Source: an uncultured Bacteroidales bacterium (lineage in GTDB: Bacteria > Bacteroidota > Bacteroidia > Bacteroidales > Muribaculaceae). From it: DNA of 64,000 nucleotides. Below the pieces are notes generated by a model. That model searched no databases. It saw nothing but the letters and a program-made list of their open reading frames with translations, and had not been told where the DNA came from. The stretch covers positions 41,104 through 105,103 of the forward strand of contig CACXLJ010000005.1 of assembly GCA_902768435.1 (NCBI GenBank). Reading direction: 5' to 3'. Both the position numbers and the translations under genes were made by a program. Shown piece after piece: positions 35,093 to 43,618 of the stretch (position 1 is its first letter; each line of letters opens with the position of its first letter).

Positions 35093-35944
35093 ATGACCCA
35101 ACGCGCCCAAAAGACCCTATATGTGAGCGACCTCGACGGCACCCTGCTCAACACCGAGTCGCAGGTGTCGCACAATAGTGCTCAAGGCCTCAATCGACTC
35201 ATTGAGGACGGAGCACTCTTTACCATTGCCACAGCGCGCACCCCGGCCACCGTGGTGCCGCTGCTCCATGAGGTGAACATGGCGTTGCCCTACATCGTGC
35301 TCAACGGCGCCGCCCAGTGGAATCATAGCAAGGGCGACTATGAGCAGGTGCATGTGCTCGACCCTGCCACCGTGGAGCAGGTGTGCAAGGTGTTTGAGAG
35401 CCGTGGACTCCACCCCTTTGTCTACCACCGCGTGGGCAGCAAGGTGCATGCCTGTCATGTGGGCAGTCTCTCCAAGCAGGAAAAGATTTTCGTGCAGGAG
35501 CGCTTGAATCTGCCCCTCAAGCAGTTCTTCCTCGAAGACGAGCACTATTACTCTCACCCCGATGTAATGCTCATCTACTCGATGCAGGACTACGGCAAGT
35601 TGCGACGCGTCTACGAGTCGCTGCAGACCGATGTCGACTGCTCGCCTTTCCTCTATCACGACATCTACGACTTTGAGTCGGGGCTGATTGAGGTCTACCG
35701 CAGGGGCGTGAGCAAGGCGCAGGCCATCAAGGCGCTTGCCAAGCAGTGTGGAGCCGACCGCATTGTGGTGTTTGGCGACAACCGCAACGACATTCCCATG
35801 ATGCAGGCCGCCACCCTGGCTGTCGCTACCGAAAACGCCTTCCCCGAGGTGAAGGCAGTGGCGCACGAGGTGATAGGCGATAACGATTCCGACAGCGTCA
35901 TGCACTGGATTGAACAGGATTTTTATGGCCAGTCCAAACAATAA
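35093..35944 (+). CDS. Cof-type HAD-superfamily phosphatase
   Basis: The protein has 283 residues. HAD motif I is VSDLDGTLLN, motif II TIATART, the motif III lysine is in RRGVSKAQAIKAL, and motif IV is VFGDNRNDIPMM. A C2-type cap of about 110 residues separates motifs II and III, as in the Cof/YbiV class of sugar-phosphate and nucleotide phosphatases. The substrate cannot be told. The start lies 2 bp after the GAATTCCC repeat, so its leader is that repeat if it is co-transcribed with metG. Confidence 0.87.
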   Translation: MTQRAQKTLYVSDLDGTLLNTESQVSHNSAQGLNRLIEDGALFTIATARTPATVVPLLHEVNMALPYIVLNGAAQWNHSKGDYEQVHVLDPATVEQVCKVFESRGLHPFVYHRVGSKVHACHVGSLSKQEKIFVQERLNLPLKQFFLEDEHYYSHPDVMLIYSMQDYGKLRRVYESLQTDVDCSPFLYHDIYDFESGLIEVYRRGVSKAQAIKALAKQCGADRIVVFGDNRNDIPMMQAATLAVATENAFPEVKAVAHEVIGDNDSDSVMHWIEQDFYGQSKQ

Positions 35945-35983
35945 ACCGCTATATTTTGCGTTATTACACTTAAACCGCTCGAT

Positions 35984-37222
35984 ATGAATCTAAGAAACAT
36001 CTACGACTCGCGACGCATCTGGAAGATAGCCCTCATTGCTGTCTCCCTCATTCTCGCAGCCGTGTTTCTCCTGATTTCTAACCGTCTGGTGAAAGACCTT
36101 GCCAAGCAGGAGCGTGAACGCATGGAGATTTGGGCCGACGCTACCAAGGAACTCGCCGCTATGGCCAACGAACCCATTGACGACGAGAACGGCGACATGA
36201 TGCCCATGGCCATGAACAATGTGGACTTCGTGTTCAGCATCATCGAGCGCAACCACACGATTCCTGTGCTGCTGGTCGATGCCAACGACAGCATTTTGCA
36301 GTATCGCAACTTCCGTCTGCCTGAGCCCATCGACAGCATGAACATGCTCACACTCTCGCCGCGCAACCGCGCCTATCTGCAAGAGAAACTCAATGTGCTC
36401 AAGAAATCGACCAACAAGATTGAGATTAACATCGACAAGCACACCAAGCAATACCTCTACTACGAGGACTCTACCGTGCTGCGCCGACTCGCTTATTACC
36501 CCTACATCCAGCTCGGTGTGCTGCTGCTCTTCCTTGCCATCGCCTATTTTGCCCTAATCAGCGTGAAAAAGGCCGAACAGAACAAGGTGTGGGTGGGTCT
36601 GTCGAAGGAGACGGCTCACCAGTTGGGCACACCCATATCGTCGCTCATGGCATGGACGCAGATGCTCGAATCGATGGGTGTGGACAAGGAGATTGTGAGC
36701 GACATGGACAAGGATGTGCACCGCCTCTCGGTCATCGCCGACCGTTTCTCCAAGATTGGCTCTATGCCCGACAAGGAACTCACCTTCATCAACGAGGCAG
36801 TTACCCAGGCGCTGGCCTACATGAGCAGCCGCATTCCCAAGCGCGTGAATCTCAGCATCAATCTCGACGAGGAGCACAACTGCGGTGTGATGCTTTGCCA
36901 GTCGCTCTTCGAGTGGGTGATGGAGAACCTCACCAAGAATGCTGTCGACGCTATGGGTGGCGAAGGCAGTATCGACATCACAGTCACATCGTTTGACGAC
37001 TATGCCGAGATTCTCGTGAAAGATACCGGCAAGGGCATTCCCCGCAAGAACTTCAAGACGGTGTTCAACCCAGGTTTCACCACCAAAAAGCGTGGTTGGG
37101 GCTTGGGCCTGACTCTGGTGAAGCGCATCATCGAGGAATATCACGGCGGTCACATCTATGTGAAAGAGAGCGAGGTGGGCAAAGGCACTACCTTCTGCAT
37201 CGAGTTGCCCTGCATGAAATGA
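35984..37222 (+). CDS. Membrane sensor histidine kinase, orphan
   Basis: The protein has 412 residues. TM1 is about 13-32 (WKIALIAVSLILAAVFLLIS). A periplasmic domain follows at about 35-170, and TM2 at about 174-193 (YIQLGVLLLFLAIAYFALIS). There is no obvious HAMP. The dimerisation/phosphoacceptor box is SKETAHQLGTPISSL with His212. The HATPase domain has the N-box MENLTKNAVDAM, G1 VKDTGKGIP and G2 KKRGWGLGLTLVKRIIEEYHGG. It probably senses an envelope signal. No response regulator is adjacent, so the partner is encoded elsewhere. It sits 27 bp upstream of the MBL hydrolase gene, which may share the transcript. Confidence 0.9.
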   Translation: MNLRNIYDSRRIWKIALIAVSLILAAVFLLISNRLVKDLAKQERERMEIWADATKELAAMANEPIDDENGDMMPMAMNNVDFVFSIIERNHTIPVLLVDANDSILQYRNFRLPEPIDSMNMLTLSPRNRAYLQEKLNVLKKSTNKIEINIDKHTKQYLYYEDSTVLRRLAYYPYIQLGVLLLFLAIAYFALISVKKAEQNKVWVGLSKETAHQLGTPISSLMAWTQMLESMGVDKEIVSDMDKDVHRLSVIADRFSKIGSMPDKELTFINEAVTQALAYMSSRIPKRVNLSINLDEEHNCGVMLCQSLFEWVMENLTKNAVDAMGGEGSIDITVTSFDDYAEILVKDTGKGIPRKNFKTVFNPGFTTKKRGWGLGLTLVKRIIEEYHGGHIYVKESEVGKGTTFCIELPCMK

Positions 37223-37248
37223 ACAACTGCATAAAACCTTAACCTACT

Positions 37249-38064
37249 ATGACCAACGACTACGCTAAGATCACAATGTTAGGCACCGGCAACGCCATGT
37301 GTGTGCGCTGCTACAACACCTGTTTCTGCCTGCACTCGCCACAGTCGCTGCTCATGGTCGATGCAGGTGGCGGCAACGGCATCTTCAGGCAGCTCCATCG
37401 GGCACGCATAGCCTTTGAGGATATTCATCACCTGTTTGTTACCCACACCCACACCGACCACATTATGGGTGTCATCTGGATGATTCGCAAAATCTCGCCC
37501 CTCATCCACAAGGGTAAGTATCAGGCGCCTTTCACCATCTATTGTCACGATGAGGCGCGCCATGCCTTGCTCACCATGTGCGACCTGATGCTCAACGAGA
37601 AAATACGCAGTGCCATAGGCAACGGCATCGTGGTGCGTGAGGTGACCGATGGCGAGCATATTCAGATCGACGACATGGAGGTTGATTTCTTCGACATCGG
37701 TTCCACTAAGAAGAAACAGTTCGGTTTTGCCGCTACGCTCCCCGACGGCATGCGGGTGGTCTGTCTGGGCGATGAACCCTACAACGAGCGCACCGAGCGA
37801 TATGTGCGCGGTTGCGACTGGCTGCTGTGCGAGGCTTTCTGCCTCTATTCGCAGCACGAGCAGTTCCGGCCCTACGAGAAGCACCACAGCACCGTGCTCG
37901 ACTCGGCAAGGATAGCCGCACAACTGGATGTGAAGAATCTGCTGCTCTATCACAGCGAGGACACCCACCTTGCCACCCGTCGGCAAGACTTTACCGCCGA
38001 GGCCGAGCAGGCCTTTAGCGGCCACATTGTGGTCCCCGACGACCTCGACACCATCCTCCTGTGA
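37249..38064 (+). CDS. MBL-fold metallo-hydrolase (RNase Z/phosphodiesterase-like)
   Basis: The protein has 271 residues. It begins KITMLGTGNAMCVRCYNTCF. The signature metal motif is THTHTDHIMG, followed by later ligands FCLYSQHEQFRPYEKHHS (His residues) and LLYHSEDTH. The arrangement fits the RNase Z/cyclic phosphodiesterase side of the MBL superfamily rather than beta-lactamases. The N-terminus has an unusual run of Cys residues (CVRCYNTCFCLH). The function is open. The stop codon lies within the first unit of a five-unit decaying tandem repeat (38041-38201). Confidence 0.82.
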   Translation: MTNDYAKITMLGTGNAMCVRCYNTCFCLHSPQSLLMVDAGGGNGIFRQLHRARIAFEDIHHLFVTHTHTDHIMGVIWMIRKISPLIHKGKYQAPFTIYCHDEARHALLTMCDLMLNEKIRSAIGNGIVVREVTDGEHIQIDDMEVDFFDIGSTKKKQFGFAATLPDGMRVVCLGDEPYNERTERYVRGCDWLLCEAFCLYSQHEQFRPYEKHHSTVLDSARIAAQLDVKNLLLYHSEDTHLATRRQDFTAEAEQAFSGHIVVPDDLDTILL

Positions 38065-38201
38065 ATCAGCAGATAACCTGGATACCACCCTCCTATGTGC
38101 TGGACAACCCTGATGCCACCCTCTTGTGAACCTGACCTTTGGTATCAACCTCTTGTGAACCGACAGCATACTTCAGTATAATTCTTTTGTGAATCAGCAA
38201 C
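38041..38201. repeat. Five-unit decaying tandem duplication of the MBL gene's 3' end
   Basis: Units of 28-37 bp begin at 38041, 38078, 38110, 38138 and 38172. Each keeps a core like GAyACCAyCCTCyTGTGAA that contains the TGA of the MBL gene in unit 1. Confidence 0.75.
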
Positions 38202-38240
38202 TTGTAATCAATCATCTCGCAAATCATCCCAATAATATAA

Positions 38241-38268
38241 ATTATCACTTTTTGATTATCACTTTTTG
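38241..38268. repeat. Tandem duplicated ATTATCACTTTTTG box upstream of the sugar-isomerase-like gene
   Basis: Two exact 14-bp copies lie head to tail, followed by ATAATTATGATAAAAAGT, which is partly self-complementary. They are 23 bp from the start codon and may be part of the promoter or an operator. Confidence 0.6.
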
Positions 38269-38291
38269 ATAATTATGATAAAAAGTTAAAC

Positions 38292-39503
38292 ATGAACAAG
38301 ATAGCAATCTACACCATTACTTCGGCGTTGCACGACAAGGACGCCATCGACAAGGCCTCGAAGGAATTCCTCGACAGCCTCAACATTGCCTACACCCTGC
38401 ATGGCGACGATTTCACCACCTATGGCCAATCGCCTCTCAACCTCATTTATGTGCGCACCGGCGGTGCCGAGGGCATTTTCAAGACCCTATTGCCGCAGTT
38501 GCGTCAGCAGTCGAATGGCACTTTCTATCTGCTCACTTCGGGGCAGAGCAATTCGCTGGCGGCTTCCATCGAAATTCTCTCTTATCTGGAGCAGAATGGG
38601 CTGCGAGGCGAGATTCTGCATGGCGAACCCGCCTATATTGCCGAGCGCGTGACTCTGCTCATGCAGGTCGAGGCGGCCCGCCAGGAACTTAACGGTTTCC
38701 GCCTGGGTGTAGTGGGTCAGCCCTCTGACTGGCTCATTGCCAGCCAGGTCGACTACAGTCAACTCCAGACCAAAGGCATCGAACTCATTGATGTGCACAT
38801 GCAGGAGTTGCTCGATGACTTTCGTGATGCCGAGGATGCCGCAGGCGATGGTTTCGACCCCTCGTCGAGCAGCGATACTATTGACAAGTCGCTCCCCGAT
38901 GCATGGCGCATCTATCATGCTCTGGGACGCATTGTTGTCAGGCACCGTCTTCAGGGTCTCACTTTGCGCTGTTTCGACTTGCTCACCAGTGTGCACAACA
39001 CGGGTTGCATGGCTCTGGCCCAACTCAATAGCGAGGGTATCGTGTGCAGTTGCGAGGGCGATATTCCCGCGCTCCTGTCCATGACCATAGTCCAGGCGCT
39101 CACAGGTGTTACGGGATTTCAGGCCAATCCTTCGCGCATCGATGTTACCAAGGGCGAGATGATACTGGCTCATTGCACCATACCTTTTAATATGGTGAGC
39201 AAGTACGACCTGCTCACGCATTTCGAGTCGGGCATCGGCGTGGGCATCAGGGGATATATGCCCGAAGGTCCAGTGACTATCTTCAAGGCTTCATGCGACT
39301 TGAACCGGTATTTTGTAGCCCAGGGCGAACTGATCAAAAACCTGCAGCTGCCCAACCTGTGCCGCACGCAGCAGCGCATTAGACTCGAAAACCCTGCCGA
39401 TGCAGCCTACTTCCTCACGCATCCCATAGGCAACCACCACATCATTGTTCCCGGGCATTGCAAAAAACAACTCGACGAACTGATGCGTTACTTCAAGTGT
39501 TAG
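38292..39503 (+). CDS. L-fucose/L-arabinose isomerase-family-like protein
   Basis: The protein has 403 residues. The overall pattern follows the fucose-isomerase fold: an N-terminal Rossmann-like part (LNLIYVRTGGAEGIFK, FYLLTSGQSNSLAASIEILSYL), a central part (GFRLGVVGQPSDWLIAS) and the C-terminal block (LTLRCFDLL, VCSCEGDIPALLSMTIVQALTGVTGF, EMILAHCTIPFNM). CEGDIPA and AHCTIP are hallmarks of the family. It is shorter than classical FucI (about 590). The substrate is unknown; related Bacteroidales proteins are annotated as fucose isomerase. It is monocistronic here, with argR downstream behind its own promoter. Confidence 0.72.
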   Translation: MNKIAIYTITSALHDKDAIDKASKEFLDSLNIAYTLHGDDFTTYGQSPLNLIYVRTGGAEGIFKTLLPQLRQQSNGTFYLLTSGQSNSLAASIEILSYLEQNGLRGEILHGEPAYIAERVTLLMQVEAARQELNGFRLGVVGQPSDWLIASQVDYSQLQTKGIELIDVHMQELLDDFRDAEDAAGDGFDPSSSSDTIDKSLPDAWRIYHALGRIVVRHRLQGLTLRCFDLLTSVHNTGCMALAQLNSEGIVCSCEGDIPALLSMTIVQALTGVTGFQANPSRIDVTKGEMILAHCTIPFNMVSKYDLLTHFESGIGVGIRGYMPEGPVTIFKASCDLNRYFVAQGELIKNLQLPNLCRTQQRIRLENPADAAYFLTHPIGNHHIIVPGHCKKQLDELMRYFKC

Positions 39504-39563
39504 AAACCGGGTGCTGAAAAGGGGAATTTTTGCATATTAATGCAAAATTGTTCCTTAATATTT

Positions 39564-39593
39564 TTTGTATACTGAAAATTATCACTAATTTTG
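39564..39593 (+). promoter_or_regulatory. Promoter of argR
   Basis: TTTG at 39564-39567, 18-bp spacer, TAATTTTG at 39586-39593: a near-ideal Bacteroidota promoter. The leader would be about 70 nt. Confidence 0.7.
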
Positions 39594-39668
39594 TGAGCAA
39601 ATTCAACAACAAAATAATCACAAACTGAGATTTATAATTCAAGTGCTATAATCCTAAATACTAAAGAT

Positions 39669-40148
39669 GTGAGAAACAGACGAAACAGACTACAGCTAAT
39701 CATTAGCATCATCAAGAAGAATAACATTGGCAATCAGAACGATTTGGCGCGCATCTTGCGCTCCTATGGCATCGATGTCACGCAGGCAACCTTGTCGCGC
39801 GACCTGAAAGCCTTGAAAGTGACCAAAGTGGCATCTGACAAGGGTGAGTACATCTACATCATTCCTGACAACAACGAGTTGCAGGATTCTATGCTGCAGC
39901 GTGGCATGCACAGCATTCCCAGTGGTCAGCAGGCAGGCTTCGTGTCGATCAATTTCTCGGGCAACATTGTCGTCATCAAGACCCGCAACGGATATGCTCC
40001 CGGTCTGGCCTATGATATCGACATGAGCAAGTCGCCCCTCATCATTGGTACGATTGCTGGTGCCGACACCATCTTTATTGTGCTCAAAGAAGGGGTTTCG
40101 CGCGACGAAGCCATCCACTTCTTCTCTCGTTTTGTGCCCATGGACTAG
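39669..40148 (+). CDS. argR: Arginine repressor
   Basis: The protein has 159 residues. The N-terminal winged helix contains TQATLSRDLKAL at 38-49, the ArgR recognition helix. The C-terminal arginine-binding oligomerisation domain has GFVSINFSGNIVVIKTRNGYAPGLAYDID and IIGTIAGADTIFIVL, with the GTIAGxDT arginine-binding motif. It senses arginine and controls arginine genes. The start is GTG at 39669. An overlapping ATG two bases upstream runs into TGA at once. argC-like follows 37 bp downstream; in other Bacteroidota argR leads a larger arg operon, of which only this second gene is present here. Confidence 0.92.
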   Translation: MRNRRNRLQLIISIIKKNNIGNQNDLARILRSYGIDVTQATLSRDLKALKVTKVASDKGEYIYIIPDNNELQDSMLQRGMHSIPSGQQAGFVSINFSGNIVVIKTRNGYAPGLAYDIDMSKSPLIIGTIAGADTIFIVLKEGVSRDEAIHFFSRFVPMD

Positions 40149-40185
40149 ACACAACCGATTTAAATATCCATAATAAATAGAAACA

Positions 40186-41145
40186 ATGATAAAAGCAGGT
40201 ATTGTGGGCGGCGCTCAAAAGGCCGCGGGAGAACTGATCAGGATTCTTATTCATCATCCCGATGTAGAGATCGCGTGGGTCAACAGCGAGGCCTTCGATG
40301 GTGGCGAGGTAACGCTCGTTCATCGAGGGCTGATAGGCGAAACCACACTCCAGTTCACCAGCGAGTTCAACTTTGATGCGGTCGATGTGCTGTTCCTGTG
40401 TCTGCCTGCGGGAGAGTCGTTGCAGTTCATGGAGCGTTTCTCGGAGTCGATGCCCGAGCAGTTGCGCGTCATCGACCTCTCGGGCGATTTCAGGATTGCT
40501 GCCGAAACCCACAACTTTGTCTATGGCTTGTCGGAGGTCAATCGCAAGCACATGGTGCACGACTGCTATCGTGTGGCCAATCCCGGCCCCTTTGCCATGG
40601 CATTGGAACTGGCATTGCTGCCTTTGGCCAGCAACCTGCTGCTCAACAGCGACATCCACGCCACGGCCATCGCTTCGAGCAATGCCACCGACCGTGGACT
40701 GCTCGATGGCAGTGAAAATGTGTGTGTGCTCGAGCCCTTGGGCAATGAACTGACTCGTGAGGTGGAGCAAACCCTGAAACTGCTGCAATTGAGTTTTGGC
40801 AGTCACATTCACCTTATTCCCATGCAGGGCAGTTTCGCTCGTGGTTTGCTTGCTGCTGTCTATGTCAAGTGCAATGTGGATTTGGATGTAATCAGGCAAC
40901 TCTATGAGGACTACTACGACGACCACAATTTCACCTTCATTGTCGATGGCGAAGTGAACTTGAGAGATGTGGTTAATACCAACAAGTGTCTCATTCACCT
41001 GCAGCGCATCGACGACCAGTTGGTGGTCACCACGGTTATTGACGACCTGATGAAGGGCCTGTGCGGCAACGCTGTGCATTGCATGAACCTGCTCTTCGGG
41101 CTTCACGAGCGCGTGGGCTTGCTCACCAAGTCATCCGCCCTGTAA
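40186..41145 (+). CDS. ArgC-like protein (N-acetyl-gamma-glutamyl-phosphate reductase homologue) lacking catalytic residues
   Basis: The protein has 319 residues and aligns by eye along its full length to ArgC: GIVGGAQKAAGELIRILIHHPDVEI, VDVLFLCLPAGE, RVIDLSGDFRI, FVYGLSEVNR, RVANPGPF, then a C-terminal VVNTNKCLIHLQ and GNAVHCMNLLFGL. Active-site positions are changed. The catalytic Cys of NPGCF is Pro135 (NPGPF). The following GSTGAG-type loop is SSNATDR. The His-containing ExxHxPEI motif is replaced by EPLGNELTREVEQ. The N-terminal glycine motif is GGAQKAAG instead of GGAGYTG. The frame is intact, so this looks like a pseudoenzyme or a neofunctionalised protein. It is directly downstream of argR. 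Confidence 0.85.
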   Translation: MIKAGIVGGAQKAAGELIRILIHHPDVEIAWVNSEAFDGGEVTLVHRGLIGETTLQFTSEFNFDAVDVLFLCLPAGESLQFMERFSESMPEQLRVIDLSGDFRIAAETHNFVYGLSEVNRKHMVHDCYRVANPGPFAMALELALLPLASNLLLNSDIHATAIASSNATDRGLLDGSENVCVLEPLGNELTREVEQTLKLLQLSFGSHIHLIPMQGSFARGLLAAVYVKCNVDLDVIRQLYEDYYDDHNFTFIVDGEVNLRDVVNTNKCLIHLQRIDDQLVVTTVIDDLMKGLCGNAVHCMNLLFGLHERVGLLTKSSAL

Positions 41146-41174
41146 TTCGCTATATATCAAATGCTTAAATAAAC

Positions 41175-41204
41175 CGATGCCGGCCTTCGTGAAGGTCGGC
41201 ATCG
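41175..41204. terminator. Hairpin between convergent argC-like and membrane-protein genes
   Basis: A 14-bp stem CGATGCCGGCCTTC/GAAGGTCGGCATCG (one G-T pair). The T-run is weak on both sides. Confidence 0.6.
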
Positions 41205-41238
41205 TGATTCTGTATAGGTCGTAAAAGTCTGTGATGCT

Positions 41239-41982
41239 TTACTTGTCCTTGTTGGCAAACATGAATATGGCAAGCAATGACTCGAGGGTGGTGGCGATAA
41301 TGTAAATCCATGTGACCACGCCCAGCCGCTGCATAGCCACTACGGCATCGTAACTGTTGCTATGCAACTCATTAGAGTGCACAATACCTAACACAACCAT
41401 TAGGATTTGTGAAATAGCCACAGCTATGACCATGAGACCCAAACCGGGTTGTTTGTTGCCCATGAATTTGCCACCCACGATCAACCTGCCGATGAGCATG
41501 ATCAAGAATGCCAAGAGCATGGCAATGGCCATGGCTATAGCTGCACCTTCGTTAAGCACTAATTTCGGCACAAAGAGCAGAATAAGGAATATCAGTGTAT
41601 AAATAAGTTGAGCGATGATGAGCATCGTGCACGGTGCACTGATAAGTCTTGACTTGCAATAGACTCTGTATCCGATGAAGATAATAAGTGCTGAAAAAGC
41701 ACCCAGCAACATCATCACGCTGCTAATCGTGAAGGCTGTATTTGGATTGTTGGGCGTCTTGATGACTTCAAGCGATGAAAGTATCATGAACAGACAGAAG
41801 ATGAGGTGAACCACACAGGCAGCAATGTACAGTCCCATATTAGGCCGCGTTTGCGTGGGTTGCTGATACGGTTGCTGATAGGGCTGTTGGTATGGCTGCT
41901 GAACCGGCTGCTGGGGCTGCTGGTAGGGTGGTTGCTGTGGGGGCATTTGAGGATTGCCCATGGGGTTGTTTTCGGTGTTCAT
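41239..41982 (-). CDS. Membrane protein with Gln/Pro/Tyr-repeat N-terminus
   Basis: The protein has 247 residues. Residues 1-48 are low-complexity with repeats of YQQPYQQP before TRPNMGLYIAACVVHLIFCL, the first of about six helices (others: AFTISSVMMLLGAFSALIIFIGY, TMLIIAQLIYTLIFLILLF, AMAIAMLLAFLIMLIGRLIVGG, GLMVIAVAISQILMVVLGIV, VTWIYIIATTLESLLAIFMF). Bacterial proteins with a Q/P/Y-rich cytosolic N-terminus and short multi-helix body are common; function unknown. I chose MNTENN at 41982; the longer frame extends into leader sequence that contains a promoter-like CAAAAATA (42029-42036). Confidence 0.72.
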   Translation of the reverse strand: MNTENNPMGNPQMPPQQPPYQQPQQPVQQPYQQPYQQPYQQPTQTRPNMGLYIAACVVHLIFCLFMILSSLEVIKTPNNPNTAFTISSVMMLLGAFSALIIFIGYRVYCKSRLISAPCTMLIIAQLIYTLIFLILLFVPKLVLNEGAAIAMAIAMLLAFLIMLIGRLIVGGKFMGNKQPGLGLMVIAVAISQILMVVLGIVHSNELHSNSYDAVVAMQRLGVVTWIYIIATTLESLLAIFMFANKDK

Positions 41983-42083
41983 AGGGGCTGAATGTTTGTT
42001 TTGTTTGTTAATGGATAGTTTTCGTTTACAAAAATACACAAAACATTGCATAAATCAATAAAAATGCAAGAAAAAGCATTTTT

Positions 42084-43286
<1,203 letters not shown>

Positions 43287-43292
43287 TTATTT

Positions 43293-43475
43293 AACCCAAT
43301 TCGGTCATTAGGATTTTAGTTAGAACAGAATTTATTTTGTGCAGATTGTGACGCTGACAGTGCAAGCATAGCGGGCTATGGTAAGATGACAGCGGAAACA
43401 AGATGCCAAAAGAAAGCTGTTATGGCAAAAAAGATTATATAATAAACCTTTTCGGCCTAATGACCGATTTGGGTT
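43293..43475. mobile_element. MITE-like inverted-repeat element upstream of glgB
   Basis: Terminal inverted repeats of about 20 bp, AACCCAATTCGGTCATTAGG at left (43293-43312) and CCTAATGACCGATTTGGGTT at right (43456-43475), match at 19 of 20 positions and enclose about 143 bp of non-coding DNA. Target duplication is not evident. Confidence 0.5.
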
Positions 43476-43556
43476 TATCACTCCAATCTGAAAACGATTG
43501 CAAAAATAATGTGCATTTCTCTTGCATTTAAGTGCTTAAATGTGTCATAATTTATT

Positions 43557-43564
43557 TATCTTTG
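43557..43564 (+). promoter_or_regulatory. -7 promoter element (TATCTTTG) for glgB
   Basis: The match to TAnnTTTG lies 54 bp upstream of the ATG at 43619. Confidence 0.55.
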
Positions 43565-43618
43565 CATTATCGATAATCATGTGGCGTTTTAGCCGCTATT
43601 TAAAAGAAGGGATGCATT

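Noticed and set aside
35117..35941. Reverse-strand 274-codon frame opposite the HAD phosphatase
   Set aside because: It is an antisense shadow with typical mirrored composition; the forward gene has all HAD motifs.
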